Shown here in pieces: positions 53,663-62,991 of a stretch of 64,000 bases of DNA. The notes under the pieces were generated by a model. It had not been told where the DNA came from, made no database searches, and saw only the letters and a program-made list of their open reading frames with translations. Position numbers and translations under genes: made by a program. The stretch comes from CBDFNC01 sp965249895 (lineage in GTDB: Bacteria; Pseudomonadota; Gammaproteobacteria; Enterobacterales; CBDFNC01), in NCBI GenBank assembly GCA_965249895.1, contig CBDFNC010000001.1:868001-932000 (forward strand), written 5' to 3'. The number at the start of each line of letters is the position of its first letter. Position 1 is the stretch's first letter.

Positions 53663-55038
53663 GCAAGACTATATGTTTAGTGGGGGCAGGGCTGGCGGGC
53701 TCTATGTTATCTATTTACCTGGCCCGACAAGGTTTTAATGTCACTGTGTTTGAGTCTCGCCCGGATCTGCGCAAGGTGGATATTTCCGCCGGACGCTCCA
53801 TCAACCTGGCGTTGGCAAACAGGGGGCTGACGGCGTTAAAAGAGTTGGGCCTGGAAGAAAAGGTTCAGCCACTGCTTATTCCCATGAAAGGACGCATGCT
53901 ACACGACCTGGCGGGAGAGCTGGCATTTCAGGCTTATGGCAGCAAGGCCCACGAGGTGATTTATTCTGTGTCTCGGGGTGAGCTTACCAGCCTGCTGCTC
54001 GATGAAGCTGAGGCTACAGGCAAGGTAGATATTCGTTTTAATCAGGCTTGTGTCGCAGTGGATTATGAATCACAGCAAGTATCCCTGAAAGACCATGACT
54101 CGGGTGATGTGTATCAGCATGGCTTTGACTGTGTGTTTGGTACTGACGGCAGCGCTTCGGCCGTCAGGCAAGGAACCATTCAGTCTGCTGGGGGTGAAAT
54201 GAGTATTTCCCCGCTGGACCACAGCTACAAAGAGCTGACCTTACCTGCAGGGTTGAAGGGAGAATTCCAGATAGATAAACACAGTCTGCATATCTGGCCC
54301 AGAGGCCAGTTTATGCTGATTGCCCTGCCCAATATGGACGGCAGCTTTACCATTACCTTGTTTATGCCGACCAAAGGTGGGCAGCATAGCTTCGAAGATA
54401 TTCAGGATGAAACCGCGTTGATGGCCTTTTTCGATGCGCACTTTCCTGACTTCGTGCCTTATGTCCCCGATTTAACGGCGCAGTTCTTTAATAACCCGAC
54501 CGGTCACCTGGCCACGGTAAAATGCCATGGCTGGGCCTTTGAGGATAAAGGGGTGATCCTGGGGGACGCGGCCCATGCCATAGTGCCATTTCATGGTCAG
54601 GGCATGAACGCCGCCTTCGAATCCTGTCGTGAGTTAGACCATCAGCTGAAGTCGTCTCCAGAAGACTGGACCCACGCGTTTGCCGAATTTGAAAGGGCCA
54701 GGGTGCCTAATACCAATGCCATCGCAGATATGGCGCTGGAAAACTATATCGAGATGCGCAGCGGGGTGACAGATCCCAGCTATGTGCTGAAAAAGGCCAT
54801 CGCGTTTGAACTGGAAAAACGCTTTCCCGGCCAGTTTATTCCGCGCTACTCCATGGTGATGTTTCATACCTTGCCATATCACCAGGCTAAATCCAGGGGC
54901 GCTGCACAAAATGAGATTTTGAATGCCCTTACGGAAAGGGCGAAATGTATAGAAGAAGTGGACTTTGAATTGGCGCAGCGCCTTATCGAGGGCTCAGATT
55001 TGCTTAAACACCCGGTTCGCGAGGAGACAGCCTTATGA
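53659..55038 (+). CDS. kmo: Kynurenine 3-monooxygenase
   Basis: 459 aa from ATG 53659 (frame open to 53605 inside kynU, not favoured). FAD- and NADPH-dependent hydroxylase making 3-hydroxykynurenine. Dinucleotide site LVGAGLAGSMLS at the start, RSINLALANRG, and the second FAD motif GDAAHAIVPFHGQGMNAAFE near residue 300. Bacterial Kmo length. Its C-terminus is soluble and shows no membrane anchor like the mitochondrial enzyme. Confidence 0.94.
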   Translation: MSKTICLVGAGLAGSMLSIYLARQGFNVTVFESRPDLRKVDISAGRSINLALANRGLTALKELGLEEKVQPLLIPMKGRMLHDLAGELAFQAYGSKAHEVIYSVSRGELTSLLLDEAEATGKVDIRFNQACVAVDYESQQVSLKDHDSGDVYQHGFDCVFGTDGSASAVRQGTIQSAGGEMSISPLDHSYKELTLPAGLKGEFQIDKHSLHIWPRGQFMLIALPNMDGSFTITLFMPTKGGQHSFEDIQDETALMAFFDAHFPDFVPYVPDLTAQFFNNPTGHLATVKCHGWAFEDKGVILGDAAHAIVPFHGQGMNAAFESCRELDHQLKSSPEDWTHAFAEFERARVPNTNAIADMALENYIEMRSGVTDPSYVLKKAIAFELEKRFPGQFIPRYSMVMFHTLPYHQAKSRGAAQNEILNALTERAKCIEEVDFELAQRLIEGSDLLKHPVREETAL

Positions 55039-55817
55039 GTATGAGTTATACACAATACCTGAAGGTCGAGGAGCTGACTCAGTTGCAGGAATGTTTATCC
55101 GATGGTCCTGAGCATGATGAAATGCTGTTTATCGTAATTCATCAAACTTATGAGCTGTGGTTTAAGCAGGTATTGCATGAAACCGACCATCTGATGGCGC
55201 TGGTGGCTCAGGGGGAGCTGGCCAAGGGAGGGCATACCCTAAAGCGTATCTTAAAGATCTTTAAAACCCTGGTAACCCAGCTGGATATATTGGAAACCAT
55301 GACGCCGCTGGAATTTCTTTCTTTCCGCCGCTTCCTGGATAATTCCAGTGGCTTTCAGTCGTACCAGTTTCGCGAACTGGAGTTTGTGCTGGGAATGAAG
55401 TCAGAAAAAACCCTGCAAGGATGGCAGCCCGGCGGCCAGATCCGTGAGCGCCTGCAAAAGCGGTTTGACTCGGCTTCCCTCTGGCATGGCTTTGTTTGTT
55501 ATCTGGATAGCCGGGGTTACGCAATACCTGAAGATTTGCTTAACCAGGACCTGACTCAAGCCACCCAAGCTCACCCGGGATTACAGCAAGTGTTAATCGA
55601 TATATACCGTAATCAGCCGGATATAGCGGAGTTTTGTGAGTCCCTTACCGACTTCGATGAAGGCTTGCAGGAGTGGCGTTATCGTCATATGAAAATGGTG
55701 GAGCGCACCATTGGCGTACGCATGGGCACGGGGGGATCGGCTGGTGCGGCATATCTGATGAAAACCCTGTTTAACCCCGTGTTCCCTGATCTCTGGGAGA
55801 TCCGCTCTGCGTTTTAG
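55035..55817 (+). CDS. kynA: Tryptophan 2,3-dioxygenase
   Basis: 260 aa. Heme enzyme opening the indole ring of L-tryptophan to N-formylkynurenine, the first step of the route. Substrate pocket FIVIHQTYELWFKQ near residue 40, RRFLDNSSGFQSYQFRELE, and the heme-ligand histidine in RYRHMKMVERTIG near residue 218, GTGGSAGAAYL. Length is standard. ATGA overlap with kmo. Confidence 0.95.
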   Translation: MSMSYTQYLKVEELTQLQECLSDGPEHDEMLFIVIHQTYELWFKQVLHETDHLMALVAQGELAKGGHTLKRILKIFKTLVTQLDILETMTPLEFLSFRRFLDNSSGFQSYQFRELEFVLGMKSEKTLQGWQPGGQIRERLQKRFDSASLWHGFVCYLDSRGYAIPEDLLNQDLTQATQAHPGLQQVLIDIYRNQPDIAEFCESLTDFDEGLQEWRYRHMKMVERTIGVRMGTGGSAGAAYLMKTLFNPVFPDLWEIRSAF

Positions 55818-55850
55818 GGCGCGCAGGTTTTAACATAAGGAGGTGACTCG

Positions 55851-56675
55851 ATGAAGATGAAGCTAACTCTAGGTGAAGTGGATTTTCAGGTAGACCTGAG
55901 CAGCCCGTTAAACCTGGCTATCAAGCTGGAGTTTTGTGGTCCGCAACCCAATCACTTTGGCGCCCCTAAGGCGCAGTTTACCACGCTGGAAGGGCAGGGG
56001 TTTGTCGGGGATACGTCGCGCGGGGGAAGCTGTAATGTAGTGGCATTAAACCTGATCCCTCACTGCAATGGCACACATACAGAAACTGTACATCATGTGT
56101 GTGACCAGGCCTTTTATATCAGCCAGGTGCTGGAGCAAGGGTTATTTGCCGCAACCCTGATCAGCCTTGAACCCGTTGCTGGCCAGCAAACGGACGAGTC
56201 TTACCGGCCAAACCTGGCTGCTGACGATAGGGTGATAACGCGCAAGATGCTGCAGGATAAATTGACGTCTGTCCCTGACGAGTTGCTACAAGCGCTTATT
56301 ATTCGCACCCTACCTAACGGGGATTGGAAAAAAGAGTGTACCTACGGTGAGGCCCAGGTACCGCCGTTTTTGACCCTGGATGCTGCGCAATACCTGGTGG
56401 AAAGGGATATCCATCACTTACTGGTGGACATGCCTTCGGTGGATCGCATGTACGACCAAGGCCACCTCAGCGTTCATCGGGTATTCTGGAACTTGCCTGC
56501 AGATGGACATAAAGCAGAGCAGGACGTTTGCGGCCATAAAACCATTACCGAAATGATTTATGTGCCGGGTGAGGTCAGCGATGGAGCGTATCTGCTTAAT
56601 TTGCAAACGCCGGCCTTTAATTTGGATGCCGCTCCCAGCCGACCGCAAATATATCCTCTGTTGCCAGAATGGTAG
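55851..56675 (+). CDS. Kynurenine formamidase-like cyclase-family protein
   Basis: 274 aa; AAGGAGGT nine bases before ATG 55851. PF04199-type cyclase/formamidase fold with metal site IPHCNGTHTETVHHV (usual form H-x-G-T-H-x-D-x-P-x-H, here diverged). It fills the only missing step, N-formylkynurenine to kynurenine. It is longer than typical KynB (about 210 aa), so it may be a distinct subgroup. Last gene of the operon, 33 bases after kynA. Confidence 0.75.
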   Translation: MKMKLTLGEVDFQVDLSSPLNLAIKLEFCGPQPNHFGAPKAQFTTLEGQGFVGDTSRGGSCNVVALNLIPHCNGTHTETVHHVCDQAFYISQVLEQGLFAATLISLEPVAGQQTDESYRPNLAADDRVITRKMLQDKLTSVPDELLQALIIRTLPNGDWKKECTYGEAQVPPFLTLDAAQYLVERDIHHLLVDMPSVDRMYDQGHLSVHRVFWNLPADGHKAEQDVCGHKTITEMIYVPGEVSDGAYLLNLQTPAFNLDAAPSRPQIYPLLPEW

Positions 56676-56816
56676 GAGCCGAATCCATCTCAGGGATGAG
56701 ATGTTAAATGCAGGGATGCGCGTTCGGCGAATATAGCGATCGCTGTTTTCGCTCTATCACCTGTTAAGAGGGCATCTGCTATTACAAGTAAATTCTGTTA
56801 TTTTGGTAAGACGCTA

Positions 56817-57794
56817 ATGTTAAAAAAGAACGATGAACTTAGGATGCCAGACAGACTCGATTTTCAGTATTTGCAGCGCAGGTTAAAGATACGCCAGCTA
56901 GTCTTCTTCGAAGCTGTTTGTGATGCCGGCTCCATGCTTAAAGCGGCGGAAATGCTGAACATTACTCAGCCAACGTTGAGTAAAACCATACAAGAGCTGG
57001 AACTGCTGTTTGGTGCTACCTTATTCGAGCGTACCAACAGGGGAATACAGCTCACTATTTATGGTGTTTATTTAAGGGGTCATACCAAACGGCTTTTATC
57101 TCACCTCAGGCTTATGAGTGATGACCTTAATGCCCTGAAACTGGCGGACACCGGACATGTGGTTATTGGCACCTTAATCTCGGCGTCGGCTAAGTTACTA
57201 CCTAAGGCGGTGGCGCTGTTAAAGCAAAATGCTCCAGGCATTCTGATCACTATTAAAGAAGGCACTAATGATGTATTGATGCCGGCTTTGGCCAATGGTG
57301 AACTTGACATAGTATTGGGGCGTATCCCCACGCCACAGAACTACCCTGGGGTGAATCACACAGTTCTATATAATGAGTCTATTTGCGCCGTGGTGGGTGT
57401 GAACCACCCTTTGGTCAGCGCAGAAAGCCTGCGGCTAAAAGATTTGATTTCCTTTCCCTGGATATTGCCTGTATTGCAGTCTCCGGTTCGGGCTAGCGTA
57501 GAGCAATTGTTTCGCTCTCAGGGGCTGACGACACCCAGTAATATAGTGGAGTCATTGTCAATTTTGAGTAATATTTCCATGCTGATGGAAACGCAAATGA
57601 TAGCCATGATGCCAAAAGCAGCAGCGGAGCACTATGAGCGCGCCGGGCTGCTAAAGGTACTACCACTCAGCAACAGTGGTGAGTTTGGTCAGGTGGGGTA
57701 CAGTTTATCTGACTCCTTTGAGTTAACTCCTGCCGCGATAAAGTTTAAGGGGTGTTTAAAGCAGGTGGTGGAGGAGTTAGCTGAAAGCCATTAG
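56817..57794 (+). CDS. LysR-type regulator, probable controller of the tryptophan operon
   Basis: 325 aa. Helix-turn-helix with EMLNITQPTLSKTIQELELL (about residues 43-62) and a C-terminal effector domain. ATG 56817, with a second Met at 56844 as an alternative. It follows the operon on the same strand after 141 bases. Its stop codon directly abuts the stop of the convergent kinase gene. It probably binds the inverted repeat at 45121-45139. The inducer may be kynurenine or another intermediate (unknown). Confidence 0.82.
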   Translation: MLKKNDELRMPDRLDFQYLQRRLKIRQLVFFEAVCDAGSMLKAAEMLNITQPTLSKTIQELELLFGATLFERTNRGIQLTIYGVYLRGHTKRLLSHLRLMSDDLNALKLADTGHVVIGTLISASAKLLPKAVALLKQNAPGILITIKEGTNDVLMPALANGELDIVLGRIPTPQNYPGVNHTVLYNESICAVVGVNHPLVSAESLRLKDLISFPWILPVLQSPVRASVEQLFRSQGLTTPSNIVESLSILSNISMLMETQMIAMMPKAAAEHYERAGLLKVLPLSNSGEFGQVGYSLSDSFELTPAAIKFKGCLKQVVEELAESH

Positions 57795-60700
57795 TCAGAC
57801 TACTCCTTTGGGCATGTTTGTTTTTGAAGCCAGCCAGGTTTGAACGTATGCACACTCGTCTAGTAGCTCGTCTTGTTGCTGTTGAGATGGCTGGCGTTGA
57901 TGGTCTCGTAAACCGTGCTCCACTTGCTTGCATTGCTCTACTAGCTGGTTAAAACCGAAATTGCCGCCTGACGACTTCATATTGTGTACCAGGATCTCCA
58001 CCTCTTCATTTTTACCGGACAGTACTGCAGTGGTGAATTTTCCTGTGAACTCTTCAAGGTCGGTGCTGTATGCTTTCAACAAATCATTAAAGTTTTCCCC
58101 GATGGCATTTTTGAGGGTATCAAATACCTTGATTTGTACATGGGAGACAGTTAATGCTGGTTTTTGAGGGGCTGCCTGTGGGCTTGCTTGAGGCCCTGCC
58201 AAAGGAGTGGTTTGCCGATCAAGCCACTGGCTGAGCATTTTGGTCAGCTCATTCTGTTGAAATGGTTTGGCGAGAAAGTCATCCATACCCTTGTCCAGGC
58301 ATTTTTGTTTATCTGTATCCAGGGCATTTGCGGTTAAGGCGATAATAGGTGTATATGACAGTTGGAGCAGCTCTTCTTCCTCTCTAATTGCAACTGTGGC
58401 GGCATAACCATCCAGTTTCGGCATCTGGCAATCCATTAATATCAGGTCATATTTGGATTTCTTCCATTTGCTATAGGCTTCCTCTCCGTCGTTGGCTATT
58501 TCAACACACAGCCCGAGCATTTCCAGCATGGTTTTTGCGACTATCTGGTTGGTTACCACATCCTCGGCTAACAACACCTTGCCGGTTAATTGGAGCGACT
58601 GCTGGTTATTGTGCTGCTGTGCTTCAATCACATCATGGGTTGTCACAAAGGGCTGCTCTGAACCGTTACTTTGTTCAGCCATACCCAGTACCGAAGTTAA
58701 GGTCTGGCGCAGTATGTCCGTTAGTAACGGCTTCACGATAAAACTGTTTACCCCGTGGGCTTTTAATCTTTTCGCATCGCCTCTTTGTCCGGAGGAAGAC
58801 AAGATAATAATGGGGATCTTGCTAATGGATTTCGTTTGCCTGATTTGCTGGGTCAATTGTTCACCATTTATGCCATTCATTTGCAAATCGGCTAATAGTA
58901 GCTGATATGGTTGGTCTTGTTGCGATGCCAATAACAAGTCGACCACCTGGTCTGCTTTACTAGTGGAGGTAACCTGCATATGCATTTTTTCCAGCATATT
59001 CTCCAATATCTGCAAATTCAAACTGTTGTCGTCAACAATCAGGGTGCGAATATTGGTTAAATCTGCCTGAGGAATGGCAATCGGTCTCTGTAGCTCAGGT
59101 AAGCTGATGTTGATCCAAAAAGTAGAACCAACTCCGGGCTGGCTGTCTACTCCTATTTCTCCCTCCATAAGTTTGACCAGGTGTTTACAGATGGCCAGGC
59201 CAAGGCCTGTACCACCGTACTTGCGTGTGGTGGATGAATCGGCCTGGGTAAAGGAAGTAAACAGCGTATTCTGAACGTCTTTATCGATACCAATACCTGA
59301 ATCTATCACCTTAATGGAAAGCTTGCTGACCTGGTTTTCTCTGCCGAGAGCAGATATTTTCAGGATGATCTGACCGGTATGGGTGAACTTGATGGCGTTT
59401 CCCGTCAGGTTTAACAGGATTTGCCTGATCCGGCCTGGATCGCCTTTCAGGTAGGTCGGGCAGTTAATATCGTAATGCAGGATTAATTCGATGCCTTTTT
59501 CGTTGGCCTGGCTCGACAATATCTGGCATACATCGTAAGCGGCACGTTCTAGATCAAAAGGAATTGGCTCAAGAGTGAGGCGACCGGCTTCTATTTTGGA
59601 GATATCCAGGATGTCATTGATGATAATGAGTAAGGCAGACCCTGAATTATAGAGAATGTCAATATAGCCAACTTGTTGTTGGGTCAAATTGGTGCTTTTA
59701 AGTAATTGCGCCATACCCAGTACTCCGTTCATGGGAGTACGTATTTCATGGCTCATAGCGGCAAGAAATTCACTCTTCGCTTTAGTGGATGACTCTGCGT
59801 CCTGGCGGGCTCTTTCCAGTTCAGAGGTGCGAACCTTAACCTTCTCATCGAGAAAACGTTTTTCCTTTTCAAGCAATAAGATGGACTGACGAAGGTTGAC
59901 GGATAATCGATTAAAGGCTTTGCCCAACTTTCCTAGTTCATCCTTACCAAGGTCTGGCAAGTGAGCGAATTCTTGTCCGGAATCGATTTCCAGTGCGCCC
60001 TGGTAGAGTACATTGATGCGCTTTAACAAATACTGTTGCAGTATTAGGTACAGGCAGATTATCAGGGTTATCGTACCGCCAATGAGTATGCCCAATAATT
60101 TGTTTTTGGTTTCTAGCAGTGGGGCTTGAGTTAACTTTTTATCATTCACCAAAATCATCTTGGCTTCTAGTTGGCCAAAATTAACCAACTTTTCTTGCCA
60201 CAAGATGTTGTCTGTAGGGGTGAATGTTGCTGTCGCCAGTCCTGACTCAGAACTGATCAGGATATCGCCGTTAAGTTGGGTTAATAAAGCTGTTTTTGTG
60301 GGGCTATGTAAGCGCTGAAGTTGCTCGATCAATTGCTTTAAAACCAGCTGACTCGCGTCTTGCCACGCAAAGGAAACCACGACCCAGCCCAAAACTTTCC
60401 CTCTATTGGTTACTGGGCTTATGATCCACTGGTCGATATTATTAGTCTTGTTATCTGGCGCTAGTAGGCTTAAATAGGGATCGGTTTGCGGTGTCCCTGT
60501 TACCGCCCTTTTCAGTTCCGGCACGACAAACAGCGGGTTTTGCCGTACGTCTATGCCTAATAACTGTTCGCCGTTGATCCTATGATCCTTCCTGTTTCTC
60601 GTGTTGGCGGAAAAGACGCCATACTGCTTATCTATGATAAGCAGGTAATTGATATGCGGATAGAGCTTAACCAGTTTGTTGAGCCGCTGACTTAACCCGC

Positions 60701-60947
60701 GGTTAATATCCTTGTGAAGAGATTTGGATATTTCCGGGCTTTGAGCAATGATTTCTGCCGTATTGAGCATATGCTGCATTTTTTGCTGCAACATATCGAA
60801 ACCAAACCCCAGATTACTTTGCAGTAATTGTGTCAATTGGTGTTGCGCCATGGCCTGAGACTGTTGGACACTGTAAGTCCCCATACTGATCATGATCAAT
60901 ATTACCACGGACAAGATCCAGAACTGGAGTTTGGTGACTAAGCTCAT
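57795..60947 (-). CDS. Hybrid sensor histidine kinase with two receivers and HPt
   Basis: 1050 aa. Transmembrane helix at about 8-28, large periplasmic sensor (30-275), second helix about 278-300, HAMP, coiled coil, then HisKA with SHEIRTPMNG (phosphoacceptor near 400), HATPase (GTGLGLAICK), receiver 1 (phosphorylated Asp in LLADLQMNGI near 700), receiver 2 (Asp in LILMDCQMPKLDG near 855) and C-terminal HPt with His988 in HNMKSSGG. Two bases downstream of a periplasmic binding-protein gene with which it is co-transcribed, so the sensor may read the binding protein's ligand. No separate response regulator in the window. Confidence 0.92.
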   Translation of the reverse strand: MSLVTKLQFWILSVVILIMISMGTYSVQQSQAMAQHQLTQLLQSNLGFGFDMLQQKMQHMLNTAEIIAQSPEISKSLHKDINRGLSQRLNKLVKLYPHINYLLIIDKQYGVFSANTRNRKDHRINGEQLLGIDVRQNPLFVVPELKRAVTGTPQTDPYLSLLAPDNKTNNIDQWIISPVTNRGKVLGWVVVSFAWQDASQLVLKQLIEQLQRLHSPTKTALLTQLNGDILISSESGLATATFTPTDNILWQEKLVNFGQLEAKMILVNDKKLTQAPLLETKNKLLGILIGGTITLIICLYLILQQYLLKRINVLYQGALEIDSGQEFAHLPDLGKDELGKLGKAFNRLSVNLRQSILLLEKEKRFLDEKVKVRTSELERARQDAESSTKAKSEFLAAMSHEIRTPMNGVLGMAQLLKSTNLTQQQVGYIDILYNSGSALLIIINDILDISKIEAGRLTLEPIPFDLERAAYDVCQILSSQANEKGIELILHYDINCPTYLKGDPGRIRQILLNLTGNAIKFTHTGQIILKISALGRENQVSKLSIKVIDSGIGIDKDVQNTLFTSFTQADSSTTRKYGGTGLGLAICKHLVKLMEGEIGVDSQPGVGSTFWINISLPELQRPIAIPQADLTNIRTLIVDDNSLNLQILENMLEKMHMQVTSTSKADQVVDLLLASQQDQPYQLLLADLQMNGINGEQLTQQIRQTKSISKIPIIILSSSGQRGDAKRLKAHGVNSFIVKPLLTDILRQTLTSVLGMAEQSNGSEQPFVTTHDVIEAQQHNNQQSLQLTGKVLLAEDVVTNQIVAKTMLEMLGLCVEIANDGEEAYSKWKKSKYDLILMDCQMPKLDGYAATVAIREEEELLQLSYTPIIALTANALDTDKQKCLDKGMDDFLAKPFQQNELTKMLSQWLDRQTTPLAGPQASPQAAPQKPALTVSHVQIKVFDTLKNAIGENFNDLLKAYSTDLEEFTGKFTTAVLSGKNEEVEILVHNMKSSGGNFGFNQLVEQCKQVEHGLRDHQRQPSQQQQDELLDECAYVQTWLASKTNMPKGVV

Positions 60948-60949
60948 GG

Positions 60950-61918
60950 TTAATCTACGTATTTAATATTGTTTAGTTTATTTTCGGGGATGGAAAGGCC
61001 GATCTTCTCGACACTGCTCCTGTTGATTAAGGTCAGCGGTGGATCCATTAGTTGTGATTTCAGATCCGATGGATCCACTCCTTCTTTTAGGATTTTCGCC
61101 GCCATTTTTCCGGACATAGTCCCCAGGGTGTAAAAGTCGGATACCGGACCAAAGGTTGAGCCCTGTTCAACGCCTGCTTTATTTGAGCTGAGGATCGGGA
61201 TTTTCTTTTTAAGTGAGATAGGCAGGATCGCCGCTTCTCCGCCCTCCTGACATAGGGTATCTGTTGTGGTCATAAAGACATCGACGTCATCACTGTGTGT
61301 TATCGCTAACTGGCGCATTTCATCTACGGTTTGCGGCTCTAAATCCAGATATTCGATACCAGCCTTGTTTAACAGACGAATAATATTGGCTGTTTGAATT
61401 TTCGAATTTGGTTCACCTTTACGGTGAAAAATGGCGACCCGTTTTACTTCCGGTAAAACAGCTGTGAGAAGATTTATATATTCGGATAAAGCTACGTAAT
61501 TACTGGTTCCCACCAGATTGTTACCCGAATATTCGAATGATTCGATTAACCCTGCATCGGCCGGGTAAGTGACAATGGAAAAGACAATGGGAAGATCATC
61601 GGGCAAGACATCTTTAATAATACTGGTTCCAGGTGTGGTCAGGGAATAAACCAGATCTGCCTGGTCTTTAAAGTCTTGGGCGATCTGCTTTTGTTTGGTT
61701 TTATCGTTCCCACTTTTTCCGTACAGGTAAGTCACATTTTCACCTTCAATAAAACCTTCAGCAGCCATGGAATCTTTAAAGCCAGACACGTTTTCTGGGT
61801 AACCTGTCCAGACGGAAAGTCCGATTGTATACACCTTTTCGCTGTTATCAGCGGCCTGTAATTGAGGGGTAATAGAGGTAAAAATAAGTGTAAAAATAGT
61901 CAGAAGGTATTTAAACAT
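60950..61918 (-). CDS. Periplasmic binding protein (PF04392, TrpX-like) paired with a sensor kinase
   Basis: 322 aa from ATG 61918 (AAAGGA upstream; the ATG at 61936 would put the ribosome-binding site inside the gene). Signal peptide ending near LQAADN (residue 23). PF04392-type lobes: YTIGLSVWTGYPENV, YSLTTPGTSIIKDV, PIVFSIVTYPADAGL, RVAIFHRKGEPNSK. No transporter gene accompanies it; the kinase gene follows after two bases. This suggests a sensory rather than transport role, as in LuxP-LuxQ, although the family differs. A second member at 34469 belongs to a transporter. Confidence 0.82.
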   Translation of the reverse strand: MFKYLLTIFTLIFTSITPQLQAADNSEKVYTIGLSVWTGYPENVSGFKDSMAAEGFIEGENVTYLYGKSGNDKTKQKQIAQDFKDQADLVYSLTTPGTSIIKDVLPDDLPIVFSIVTYPADAGLIESFEYSGNNLVGTSNYVALSEYINLLTAVLPEVKRVAIFHRKGEPNSKIQTANIIRLLNKAGIEYLDLEPQTVDEMRQLAITHSDDVDVFMTTTDTLCQEGGEAAILPISLKKKIPILSSNKAGVEQGSTFGPVSDFYTLGTMSGKMAAKILKEGVDPSDLKSQLMDPPLTLINRSSVEKIGLSIPENKLNNIKYVD

Positions 61919-62324
61919 GCTGCTTCCTTTTGGCATGATAGGGATATGAACCCTGCCTATTTAATACTGATAATAAGTTGTTTTGAACATTGTAGTTGAA
62001 ATCCACTCTGACCACTGAAAATAGAAAGTTTTTTACCTTCATATACTTGGGATGGATATATTGGATATGGGTAAGACTAAAAGCCGGTTGAGACTTACAG
62101 GAATACGGCCAGGGGGCACCAAGCGGTAAATTTCTTAGATTGTGGTTTTGAGCTAGGTAGTAAAAATAGCAATAAAACTTATGGAAATTTAAAAACTGGT
62201 TAATTGAGCCCAGTTCACTGGCTGAGCTAGCCCCCATCTTTAAAATAGTGAATTTCGATATTTAAACCAGAAATGTGGTTTTTTTTAGACATACTTTATA
62301 GACAAAGAGCACAAGGATAATTTA
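61919..62324. other. Intergenic, nothing recognised
   Basis: 406 A/T-rich bases upstream of two divergent transcription units. Promoters are expected, but I see no gene, repeat or clear regulatory palindrome. Confidence 0.5.
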
Positions 62325-62762
62325 GTGGAAAAGATATTGGAACAAGTGTTCAGAGAAGAAATCCCCTTGACTCAAGCTATCGATGCCAGGGTTAGGGAAT
62401 ATACGGGACAAAGCCTGACCCTCACGGCGCCGCTGGAGAACAATATAAATCATAAAAACACAGCGTTTGGCGGCAGCTTGTATTCGGTCTGCGTCTTGTC
62501 CGGCTGGGGACTGATTTTTTTGTTGTTAAAGGAGCAGGGTTTAACTGGTCATATAGTGATCCAGGAAAGCAATACCAAGTTTCTAAACCCGGTGGGTGAT
62601 GATCTGGTAGCTACCTGTACATTTAACTCTGAAAAACAGGTAGAGAGATTTATCACCACCTTTAAGCGTAGGGGGGTAGCCAGGATAAAACTGACCTCAC
62701 AAATTCAGGTAAAAGGGGATCCTGCGGTGATTTTTAGCGGGTCTTATGTGGTGCATAGCTAG
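62325..62762 (+). CDS. Thioesterase-like protein (YiiD_C, hotdog fold)
   Basis: 145 aa with GTG start at 62325 and AAGGAT upstream. Pattern LTAPLENNINHKNTAFGGSLYSVCVLSGWGLIFLLL (key part NHKNTAFGGSLYS), IVIQESNTKFLNPV, matches the C-terminal thioesterase domain of YiiD (PF09500), which alone has a hotdog fold. Substrate unknown. Single gene. Confidence 0.7.
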   Translation: MEKILEQVFREEIPLTQAIDARVREYTGQSLTLTAPLENNINHKNTAFGGSLYSVCVLSGWGLIFLLLKEQGLTGHIVIQESNTKFLNPVGDDLVATCTFNSEKQVERFITTFKRRGVARIKLTSQIQVKGDPAVIFSGSYVVHS

Positions 62763-62991
62763 CTTAGAGTAAATTTATAGATAAAAAAATCATTAGGCTT
62801 TAACTACTTATCTTTATTAAAGTTTGTCGAAAGGTTTGGATGGGCCTTTAATCCCTGTTTCGCAATAATTTCTTGCAAAATTGGGAAAATCATCCTCTCT
62901 CAATTTGGGTATTCTAGTTTGGAAAATAATTCTTACTTACACTAAAGCCAGACGTTTATCCGTTTGGAGTACTTGCTGGAGAGAGCAATTA

